Below are positions 1-6,055 of a stretch of DNA of 10,504 nt, piece after piece; position 1 is the first letter of the stretch, and the number at the start of each line of letters is the position of its first letter. The stretch is from a bacterium Ga0077546 (GTDB taxonomy: Bacteria; Cyanobacteriota; Vampirovibrionia; Obscuribacterales; Obscuribacteraceae): NCBI GenBank assembly GCA_001464165.1, contig LNEX01000516.1, positions 1 through 10,504 on the forward strand. Direction: 5' to 3'. A model generated the notes under the pieces. That model saw only the letters and a program-made list of their open reading frames with translations, did no database searches and was not told where the DNA came from. The translations under genes were made by a program, and so were the position numbers.

Positions 1-1687
1 TAGAGGCTTGATTGCGAATTCGTTCCTTAGTGTCAGAGTCAGATTCACTTTCTCTCAAGAGCTTCAGCTTCTTCAGCAGCACACCTTCATACTCAAAATA
101 GCCTGGCAATGCCGTCTTCTGCCTGTACTGAAAAGCTGGCACAATCAAGCTACCAATTAAGGCCGCCACTACTATCAGTGCCATAGCCTGTCTGTCAGCA
201 ATTTTGAGTTTATTTGAGAAGGCAATAAATAACGAGAAGATCAAACCAATCAATGCCGTAAAGATCATTGGATGGCCAAGCGCCTGATAAAAAGCCGAAG
301 TAAAGCGTGGCAGTACGCTGTGCACCCAATCTGGTGCAAAACTAAATGTAGTAGCAATAGCTGCAGCCAAACTCCAGAAAGAGAGACTAAGAATGATCGC
401 TACTTTGTTACGCTGGCCTTCCTCTAATGAATGCAAGCCACGCCCAGCTAATATGGCCAAGAACAAAATGACAAAGATCAAAAGTTTGACAGGATAGCGC
501 AGAATTGAAAGAAACGGCAGAGCCTTGAGAAGCAGAGCTGATACTGGGCCATGCTTGCCCAACGACAAAAGCACCGCCACCACTGCGGCCCCTAAGGCAT
601 AAAAGCGATACTTGAAAGTCTTATCGGCTAAGCCAAAAAATACCAGAGTAACTACAATCGGGCCAATATAAGCTGAGGGAAGAAAGGGATAGTAACCATC
701 TCTACTGGCCACCGCACCACCAAATAGTGTGTGAGGCTGCTGCAAGTCACCTAGCGGTTGGCTAAAGGCTAAGCAGAGATAGTCATACCAATTACAGCTC
801 CAGTTGAAGACCTGATTGAGATCTAAACCACTGGCCCGGGGTGATAGTTTACTCCACTCATAAACAGGCAAGAGCATGGCCATGCTCATTAAAATGCCCA
901 ACCCAATTGCCAGACTTTGCCAGAATGCAATTTTGATACGTCCAGAAATTTTGCCAGCAGAATTTAGATCTGAATTTAAATCTGAGCCTAAATCACCATA
1001 TAGAAGTTCCTCACCAGGCAACTTAAATAGCTTCAGCACCATTAGTAGTATCAAGAAGCCGAACATAACAAAAAAAGGTACATAGATTTCTGGACGTCCA
1101 GCCATCAGCATCCAGTGCACGGCAAAAACAGACAGAACTACATAAGCAAGCCAGTTGTACCTTTGCGCCACTGATGCCAGGCCGTAAAGTGCCAGTACTC
1201 CCCAGGCAAAGGTGGCAGGCAAAGTGTAGTTAGCTGGTAGCGAAAAGAAGTATCCACTCAGAGCAATGGTGAGGCCCACAAATGCTGAGCTGGCAACGCT
1301 AAAGCGCAGCATACGTGAGAATAAATAAGAGCCCCAAAAGGCTACTAGCTGATGAAAAAATTGAATTAAAGCCAGCGCCGTACTATAAGAAAAGGCGACG
1401 AAGAAAAAATTGGGGAAGTAAAACATTCCCGGTGATGGGTTGGCCAATTGTGGTGAGCCACAATAGATGTAGGGGTTCCACAAAGGCGGGCGCTGCGCTA
1501 GCCAACCTTCTCTAATTAATTTAGCGAAGGGCTCAAAAAAATAGGTGTGGTCAGAGACAAAGTATTCTCGCCCTTCCACCAAAAGTGGAAAGTAATAGGC
1601 CGTTAGCGCCAAAACGAGCGCCACTAAACAGACCAGCAAAGAGACTATCTCGCCCTTGCGCTCAGCCCAAAACAACTTAACTGACAT
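1..1687 (-). CDS. YfhO-like polytopic membrane protein (C-terminus cut off by window edge)
   Basis: The frame is open from the ATG at 1685-1687 to the left edge, giving 562 residues without a stop, so the C-terminus is missing. An in-frame TAA lies just upstream of the ATG, which fixes the start region; no clear Shine-Dalgarno sequence is visible. A hydrophobic segment at about residues 14-36 is followed by a loop with the hallmarks of the YfhO family: SDHTYFFEP (from residue 45), PLWNPYIYCGSP (from 68) and FYFPNFFF (from 89). Many further hydrophobic segments follow, then ILRYPVK (R397, P399) leading into FLAILAGRG, also typical of YfhO proteins. Family members are multi-pass membrane proteins with a glycosyltransferase-like (GT-C) arrangement; most have no defined substrate, and Bacillus YfhO is linked to lipoteichoic acid glycosylation. 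The gene lies 15 bp after nuoN on the same strand. The family call is fairly sure; the function is unknown. Confidence 0.8.
   Translation of the reverse strand, partial: MSVKLFWAERKGEIVSLLVCLVALVLALTAYYFPLLVEGREYFVSDHTYFFEPFAKLIREGWLAQRPPLWNPYIYCGSPQLANPSPGMFYFPNFFFVAFSYSTALALIQFFHQLVAFWGSYLFSRMLRFSVASSAFVGLTIALSGYFFSLPANYTLPATFAWGVLALYGLASVAQRYNWLAYVVLSVFAVHWMLMAGRPEIYVPFFVMFGFLILLMVLKLFKLPGEELLYGDLGSDLNSDLNSAGKISGRIKIAFWQSLAIGLGILMSMAMLLPVYEWSKLSPRASGLDLNQVFNWSCNWYDYLCLAFSQPLGDLQQPHTLFGGAVASRDGYYPFLPSAYIGPIVVTLVFFGLADKTFKYRFYALGAAVVAVLLSLGKHGPVSALLLKALPFLSILRYPVKLLIFVILFLAILAGRGLHSLEEGQRNKVAIILSLSFWSLAAAIATTFSFAPDWVHSVLPRFTSAFYQALGHPMIFTALIGLIFSLFIAFSNKLKIADRQAMALIVVAALIGSLIVPAFQYRQKTALPGYFEYEGVLLKKLKLLRESESDSDTKERIRNQAS
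959..994 (-). repeat. Three imperfect 12-bp tandem repeats inside the YfhO-like gene
   Basis: On the minus strand three 12-base units (GATTTAGGCTCA, GATTTAAATTCA, GATCTAAATTCT) stand head to tail. They encode Asp-Leu-(Gly or Asn)-Ser three times at residues 232-243, in a hydrophilic loop between membrane segments. The reading frame is kept because the unit is a multiple of three. Confidence 0.75.
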
Positions 1688-1702
1688 GCAACGCAGGCAA
1701 AG

Positions 1703-3319
1703 TTATTGGAACAGTGGTGCACTGTAGTCAGGACGGCTGGCAATGGGAACATTGGCCTTAGGTTTTGGCAAAGCCGATATTGGCGCACCGGCTTCAGTAC
1801 GAAGAGCCATGGTGCCAACAGCCATACGAGAAACGTTCATCAATGAATTGACTGAAATCGTACCGGCTGCAGCCACAAGTACAGTGCAGATAAGCAAAGC
1901 CAAAGCTGGAGCTTCTTGCGGGCTGCCCACCCATGGCCTTTGGGCCTGAGGGCCAGGCAGGGCTGCTACTTTTTCGGATGGCTCAGGAACGATCATAAGA
2001 ATTACTACACGGGTGTAGTAATAGATAGCAGGCACTGAGGTAATTAGAGCGGCACTTACCAAAACCCAACCGAGGGGCAAGCCCATGAATTGAGTTTGAA
2101 TATTGGCACCAGCAGTAAAGATAAAGACCTTAGCGAAGAAACCAGCTGGCGGAATCGGCAGACCAGCTAAGTTAAGTAAGCAAAGACCCATGGCAAGAGC
2201 TGTCAGTGGGCGTTTGCGAATCAAACCAGCGTAATCTTCAATACGATCAGAACCAGTCTCATTGCTTATTAGAACGGCACCGGCGAAAGCACCAAGGTTC
2301 ATCAAGCCATAGACCATGACATAGAAGACTAGTGCAGACAAACCAGATTCTGAAGCAGCAATAAGTCCAATCAAAATGTAGCCAACGTGAGCTATAGATG
2401 AATAGGCCAACATTCTCTTCAATGAATTCTGGGCCAAGGCAATCAAGTTACCGGCAACCATAGAGAAGATGGCCAGGGCACCGAGAATAACCATCCACTG
2501 GGCTTGTGATTGGGCAAAGACAATCAACAAAAGACGCATGGCAACGACAAAACCACCAGCTTTCGAACCAATTGACAGAAAAGCAGTGACAGGGGTTGGG
2601 GCGCCTTCATAAACGTCTGGAGTCCACATGTGGAAAGGAACCACAGACAACTTGAAGCAAATTGCGCTGATTATTAGAGTAAGCAACAACAACATAAAGA
2701 AGGAAGGGGCAGCCAACGTACCCATAGAGAAGGTATCGCGGATAGCGGTGAATGAGGTAGCTCCAGTCAGGCCATAGAGAAAGGACAGACCATAGAGCAA
2801 GGTAGCGGTCGTGGCGGCAGTGGACAGCAGATACTTGAGTGTGGCTTCGCCGCTTCTGACGTCTTTCTTGGTGAAGCTAGTCAAGAGAACACAGCAAACA
2901 CTCAATGTCTCTAGCGCAACGAAAAGCATGATCAAATCTGTGGAACCAGCCAAGAACAAGTTCGACAAAATTGCAGTCATCAAGATGGCGTAGTACTCGC
3001 CTCGGTTGCGGCCGAAGAGGTGGTCATAGCCCATACTAATCAAGACGACAATGACACCGACAACGATAGCGATGAGAGAGAAGACACTATAAAGAGGGTC
3101 AATAGTAAAGAGCCCGTTGCAAAGTACTTCGGTTAGACCTAACTGAGTGGTGAGAAAATAACCTGATATAGCCAGTGATATCAGGCATACGATGGGCGTT
3201 AGGCCTTTTGCCTTCGGAGCAAACAAGTTCCACAGAGCCGCAAATAGAACTCCGACCACCAGCGTGAGCTGAGGAGTCAGCAACGTTAACATCCGCGTGT
3301 AATCTTGATAATCGCCCAT
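1703..3319 (-). CDS. nuoN: NADH-quinone oxidoreductase subunit N
   Basis: This encodes a 538-residue polytopic membrane protein of the antiporter-like complex I family (NuoN/NdhB). It is one of the subunits of the membrane arm that couples quinone reduction to proton translocation. The family signatures are present: LFVALETLSV with the key Glu at 137, CFKLSVVPFHMWTPDVYEGAP with K223 and H230, SIGSKAGG with K253, KRMLAYSSIAHVGY from 301, and PPAGFFAK with K397. These match the proton-path charged residues known from E. coli NuoN. The protein is longer than the common 480-500 residues: a Pro-rich stretch (about 445-470), one more hydrophobic segment, and a Pro/Ala-rich tail (about 505-538). The start at 3319 has a weak GGGGA 12 bases upstream; the next Met is residue 10. 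No other nuo gene is adjacent on either side. Confidence 0.95.
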   Translation of the reverse strand: MGDYQDYTRMLTLLTPQLTLVVGVLFAALWNLFAPKAKGLTPIVCLISLAISGYFLTTQLGLTEVLCNGLFTIDPLYSVFSLIAIVVGVIVVLISMGYDHLFGRNRGEYYAILMTAILSNLFLAGSTDLIMLFVALETLSVCCVLLTSFTKKDVRSGEATLKYLLSTAATTATLLYGLSFLYGLTGATSFTAIRDTFSMGTLAAPSFFMLLLLTLIISAICFKLSVVPFHMWTPDVYEGAPTPVTAFLSIGSKAGGFVVAMRLLLIVFAQSQAQWMVILGALAIFSMVAGNLIALAQNSLKRMLAYSSIAHVGYILIGLIAASESGLSALVFYVMVYGLMNLGAFAGAVLISNETGSDRIEDYAGLIRKRPLTALAMGLCLLNLAGLPIPPAGFFAKVFIFTAGANIQTQFMGLPLGWVLVSAALITSVPAIYYYTRVVILMIVPEPSEKVAALPGPQAQRPWVGSPQEAPALALLICTVLVAAAGTISVNSLMNVSRMAVGTMALRTEAGAPISALPKPKANVPIASRPDYSAPLFQ

Positions 3320-3375
3320 TTGAATTAAAAGTCCCCAAGTTCGCGTTTAATTTTTTGTCTTCACCGACGCTCTTA

Positions 3376-3381
3376 ATTCTA
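3376..3381 (-). promoter_or_regulatory. Possible -10 element for nuoN
   Basis: TAGAAT on the minus strand matches TATAAT at five of six positions and lies about 57 bases before the nuoN start. No good -35 box was found at 16-18 bases spacing, so this is a weak call. Confidence 0.25.
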
Positions 3382-3457
3382 CATAGCTAAAAGGAAAGAA
3401 TCGTAAGGATTACCCAATCTGTAAGTAAGCTTTGCTTTAGTTTGGCAAACCCCCCTG

Positions 3458-3486
3458 TTGACAGCCCTGTGGGGTAAGATTGTGAT
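3458..3486 (+). promoter_or_regulatory. Probable sigma70-type promoter for carA
   Basis: A perfect TTGACA (3458-3463) is followed after 17 bases by TGTGAT (3481-3486), four of six matches to TATAAT. Transcription would begin around 3493, giving a leader of about 35 bases before carA. The -35 box sits inside short inverted repeats that could be an operator. Confidence 0.5.
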
Positions 3487-3527
3487 ATACCTTTTAAAAC
3501 GGCGTCCTAGAGATAAAACAGTAAAAA

Positions 3528-4694
3528 ATGGCAAACGGCACAAGGCTGACCCTAAACTCCAGCGGCTTGCTGGAATTAGATGACAACAAAAGACCAGCTC
3601 TTCTGATTATGGAAGACGGCACCACCTTTGAAGGCAAGGCATTTGGAGCAGACACCACAGCTGTGGGTGAGTTGGTCTTCAATACTTCACTGATGGGTTA
3701 CCAAGAGGTTCTGACTGACCCCAGCTATGCCGGTCAAATAATTACACTTACTTATCCGGAAATCGGCAATTACGGCGTTAGCGATGAAGATATTGAATCA
3801 CGTTCTATTTTCGCTCGTGCTCTAGTTGTGCGGCATCTTTCGCGCAAACACAGCAACCACCGGGCCAATGGCACGCTAGACGGATTCTTAAAGAAGTTCA
3901 ATATTCCAGGCATATCTGAAATAGACACCAGAGCCATTACTCGTCGATTGCGAGACCAAGGTGCCATGCTCTGCGCCATTTCAACTGAAGACGATGTATT
4001 AAGCGAAGGAGGCCGCGAAAAAGTTCTCGCTGCGCTGCAGAACGCTGCCCCAATGGCGGGACAAGACCTTACTAACGAAGTTACTACCAAAGAGATATAT
4101 ACAATCGGAGACGGCAAAACTAAAGTTGCAGTGCTCGATTTTGGTATCAAGCAAAACATCTTGCGCGAGCTTATTGCCCGCGGTGTGACAGCAACTGTTT
4201 ATCCAGCCAGGGCCAAAGCAGCAGATATTCTTGCCACTTCACCCGATGGCATCTTCTTGTCAAACGGCCCGGGAGATCCGGCAGCCTGTGAAGATATCAT
4301 CGCCGAAATGAAAACCCTAATAGCCTCACGCATCCCTATTTTTGGCATTTGCTTGGGCCATCAACTTCTATCAATTGCACTTGGTGGCAGTACTTATAAG
4401 CTAAAATTTGGTCACCGTGGTGGCAACCATCCAGTCAAAGATCTAACCACCGGAAAAATCGAAGTAACCTGTCAAAATCACGGTTTTGCTGTGGCTGAGA
4501 AGTCAATGCCAGCGAATCTTGAATTAACTCATATCAACTTAAACGACAATTCAGTTGAAGGCTTCCGCCATAAAGAATTGCCAATATTTGCCGTTCAATA
4601 CCACCCAGAAGCTCATCCGGGGCCACACGATTCTAACTATTTGTTTGACCGTTTCTTGTCTTTAATTGAGTCACATCACAAAGTAACTAACTAA
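3528..4694 (+). CDS. carA: Carbamoyl-phosphate synthase small (glutaminase) subunit
   Basis: This 388-residue protein hydrolyses glutamine and channels ammonia to the large subunit CarB for carbamoyl phosphate synthesis, the entry to pyrimidines and arginine. The N-terminal CPSase domain shows EDGTTFEGKAFGA (from residue 29), GELVFNTSLMGYQEVLTDPSYAGQ (in part, from 47) and ISEIDTRAITRRLRDQGAM (from 129). The C-terminal class I glutamine amidotransferase domain shows AVLDFGIKQNILREL (201), LSNGPGDP (244), the nucleophile elbow FGICLGHQ with Cys275, and the triad partners His359 and Glu361 in QYHPEAHPGPHD. All catalytic residues are intact and the length is close to E. coli CarA (382). The ATG start lies behind an A-rich stretch with only a weak purine motif; the N-terminus is about 20 residues longer than usual, so a later start is possible. 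carB is not adjacent; the next gene overlaps by one base. Confidence 0.97.
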   Translation: MANGTRLTLNSSGLLELDDNKRPALLIMEDGTTFEGKAFGADTTAVGELVFNTSLMGYQEVLTDPSYAGQIITLTYPEIGNYGVSDEDIESRSIFARALVVRHLSRKHSNHRANGTLDGFLKKFNIPGISEIDTRAITRRLRDQGAMLCAISTEDDVLSEGGREKVLAALQNAAPMAGQDLTNEVTTKEIYTIGDGKTKVAVLDFGIKQNILRELIARGVTATVYPARAKAADILATSPDGIFLSNGPGDPAACEDIIAEMKTLIASRIPIFGICLGHQLLSIALGGSTYKLKFGHRGGNHPVKDLTTGKIEVTCQNHGFAVAEKSMPANLELTHINLNDNSVEGFRHKELPIFAVQYHPEAHPGPHDSNYLFDRFLSLIESHHKVTN

Positions 4695-5365
4695 TGTATA
4701 AAGTAGCAATCTTTGATTTCGACGGCACGCTGGTAGACTCCACCCCTGGCATCGTCGATGTGATGAAAGTAGTGGTAGACGAATACGGCTTTGCTCCCGA
4801 AATTTTAGACGAATGGGCGCTCTTAGTAGGCGTGCCACTTCCTAAGCAAATGGAAATCATCATGCCAGAGAAATCAGCTGATTTTCATTTAGAAGTAGCC
4901 AACCGCTACCGCGCCATATACGACACCATGGCAATCGAAATCTGCCCACCCTTTCCTCATATGTTCACGATGCTACAGAGCCTCAAAGAAGCTGGAGTTG
5001 TAATCACTATTGCCTCTTCTAAACGCCGCAACTTAGTTGAGATAGTACTCGACCATCACAACGTCGCTCACTATTTCAAAATGGTAGTCGGTGCAGCCGA
5101 TGTAGAAAATCACAAGCCGCACCCTGAGTCGGTTCACATGACCTTAGAACAGCTTTCAATACCGCTTGATCATGCGGTGGTTATTGGTGACAGTATTTTC
5201 GACCTAGACATGGCCAAGAATGCTGGCGTAGATGCCATAGGGGTCACCACCGGCTTACACAGTAAAGAAATGCTGGCCAAGTCTGAGCCTACTCATATAG
5301 TTGACAGCCTACATGAAGTCTTGCCGATTATTCTCAAAGGGCGCAACGGCAAAAAGCCAGGGTAG
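4694..5365 (+). CDS. HAD-superfamily phosphatase, phosphoglycolate phosphatase/PpaX-like
   Basis: This 223-residue soluble protein carries the complete haloacid dehalogenase phosphatase signature. Motif I is FDFDGTLVDS with nucleophile D8 and acid/base D10. Motif II is ITIASSKRR with Ser108 or Ser109. Motif III is K141 in NHKPHPESV, and motif IV is VIGDSIFDLDMAKNAG with D166 and D170. Helices between motifs I and II (about residues 17-85) form a small cap as in the Gph/PpaX subgroup. The fold and phosphoester-hydrolase chemistry are secure; the substrate cannot be read from sequence, with phosphoglycolate, pyrophosphate and nucleotide monophosphates as candidates. The ATG shares its A with the carA stop codon (TAATG), which indicates the same transcript and probable translational coupling. 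Confidence 0.9.
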   Translation: MYKVAIFDFDGTLVDSTPGIVDVMKVVVDEYGFAPEILDEWALLVGVPLPKQMEIIMPEKSADFHLEVANRYRAIYDTMAIEICPPFPHMFTMLQSLKEAGVVITIASSKRRNLVEIVLDHHNVAHYFKMVVGAADVENHKPHPESVHMTLEQLSIPLDHAVVIGDSIFDLDMAKNAGVDAIGVTTGLHSKEMLAKSEPTHIVDSLHEVLPIILKGRNGKKPG

Positions 5366-5386
5366 AAGCTCAACAACTTAACGTCT

Positions 5387-5797
5387 TTATGAACGCTTTT
5401 GCCACTGATCTTTTCGAACCTGAAATAGGCAGCTACCCAATCGTTGCCAAGCGCTTTCTTTGTAGAAGAGAAAGTCCTCCTTCATGAAGATCGGTCGCTT
5501 TGGCGAGCGTGCCTCTACAATCATTTTTCTTAATTCGGCAGTGAACGGCGAGTTATCTTCATCACTTAAATCTAACGGATAGGCGTTTACAGCAAATAGT
5601 TTGGGTCGGTCACTTTTCTTGTTCAAAAAGCCAAATGCCAAAGCCTCATTACCAACCATCTCTATGGCCGCTACCATAGCCTCGTCGCGAGATTGAGCTT
5701 CAACTTCTCTAATCGCTCGGAAACTCACTTTAACGAGCTCTCCGTGAAACTTTAATAAGTAATTAGAGCCGCCAACTAGAGCTCGGTATGTTTTTAT
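5387..5797 (-). CDS. Small uncharacterised protein, probable ATA start
   Basis: The frame holds no ATG, GTG or TTG before an internal GTG at 5726-5728, which would give only 113 residues. Protein-like sequence continues upstream in frame (KTYRALVGGSNYLLKFHGELVK) to an ATA at 5795-5797, preceded at 6 bases by AAGGAG, an excellent Shine-Dalgarno sequence. Starting there gives a 136-residue protein beginning (M)KTYRALV; the frame is closed by TAG at 5849-5851. Visible features are a basic, possibly beta-rich N-terminus, the segment REVEAQSRDEAMVAAIEMV (about 31-49), which looks like a helix, and a basic/aromatic C-terminus ending KDQWQKRS. No signal peptide, membrane segment or catalytic motif is seen. 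From memory it resembles small uncharacterised proteins starting K-x-Y-x-x-L-V-x-G-x-N; this is weak. The gene is convergent with the HAD gene, 21 bp apart. The function is unknown. Confidence 0.65.
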   Translation of the reverse strand: MKTYRALVGGSNYLLKFHGELVKVSFRAIREVEAQSRDEAMVAAIEMVGNEALAFGFLNKKSDRPKLFAVNAYPLDLSDEDNSPFTAELRKMIVEARSPKRPIFMKEDFLFYKESAWQRLGSCLFQVRKDQWQKRS

Positions 5798-5803
5798 GAC
5801 GCT

Positions 5804-5809
5804 CTCCTT
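5804..5809 (-). promoter_or_regulatory. Shine-Dalgarno AAGGAG that decides the ATA start
   Basis: AAGGAG on the minus strand is complementary to the 16S rRNA tail and ends 6 bases before the ATA at 5795-5797. The internal GTG at 5726-5728 has only a GGAGAG about 12 bases before it. This favours initiation at the ATA. Confidence 0.6.
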
Positions 5810-5867
5810 ATAGCCACAGGTACAAGCTTTGATGGAACTAATAGCATTCTACCAACGCGAATTTGTC

Positions 5868-5873
5868 TATACT
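5868..5873 (+). promoter_or_regulatory. Possible -10 element for the TPR-lpt operon
   Basis: TATACT matches the sigma70 -10 consensus at five of six positions. No convincing -35 box stands 16-18 bases upstream. Transcription would start near 5880, directly in front of the stem-loop at 5887-5909. Low confidence. Confidence 0.3.
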
Positions 5874-5886
5874 GCCTCCTGAGCTC

Positions 5887-5909
5887 GCTAGAGCGATGTA
5901 CGCTCTAGC
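5887..5909. repeat. Perfect 9-bp inverted repeat, 5-base loop
   Basis: GCTAGAGCG (5887-5895) and CGCTCTAGC (5901-5909) are exact reverse complements around the loop ATGTA. There is no T-run after either arm, so it does not look like an intrinsic terminator. It could be a 5' mRNA stem-loop just after the possible TATACT promoter, or an operator between the divergent genes. Confidence 0.75.
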
Positions 5910-6055
5910 CTGGCCAGAAGCAAAAATTAGATTATGGAGAAAACTTCATCTAACTGACGGTACCAGTTGGCAACCCATTGTCGTCTGTTATTATTAGTCG
6001 GCTCAAGAGGTAGAAGGCCATTTTTTCGAGCATTCATTCATATTTTTCCTGCCCT

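Larger units (their letters stand above)
3320..3527. other. Divergent intergenic region between nuoN and carA
   Basis: These 208 bases separate two genes transcribed away from each other, so promoters for both strands should lie here. The carA-facing half holds a TTGACA element and short CTGT/ACAG inverted repeats; the nuoN-facing half is AT-rich and holds a possible TAGAAT. No small ORF, RNA gene or strong terminator hairpin was seen. Confidence 0.7.
5798..6055. other. Divergent intergenic region before the TPR-lpt operon
   Basis: These 258 bases lie between the small minus-strand gene and the TPR gene. They contain the Shine-Dalgarno sequence of the small gene, a TATACT box on the plus strand, a perfect 9-bp stem-loop (5887-5909), and then about 145 bases with no clear gene. 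Short ORFs exist on both strands (5794-5847 minus, 17 residues; 5934-5957 plus, 7 residues) but neither has a convincing ribosome site. Confidence 0.6.

Noticed and set aside
1447..1464. 7-bp inverted repeat ATTGTGG...CCACAAT
   Set aside because: It lies in the coding part of the YfhO-like gene over the conserved YCGSPQL segment and has no T-run; chance or codon-driven.
876..1515. Plus-strand ORFs of 69 and 66 residues at 876-1085 and 1315-1515
   Set aside because: They are antisense shadows of the YfhO-like gene; the minus-strand frame is open throughout and has family motifs.
3099..3338. 79-residue minus-strand ORF overlapping the nuoN 5' end
   Set aside because: It occupies a different frame over the conserved N-terminal membrane helices of NuoN and shows no membrane or domain pattern.
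3770..4159. 129-residue minus-strand ORF
   Set aside because: It lies wholly inside carA, whose conserved motifs occupy the same bases; the antisense translation is Ser/Arg-rich with no domain.
5366..5386. Search for a bidirectional terminator between the convergent HAD gene and the small gene
   Set aside because: Only 21 bases separate the genes and no stem with a T-run is visible there.
5934..5957. Seven-residue plus-strand ORF in the leader of the TPR gene
   Set aside because: There is no ribosome site and it is too short to distinguish from chance.
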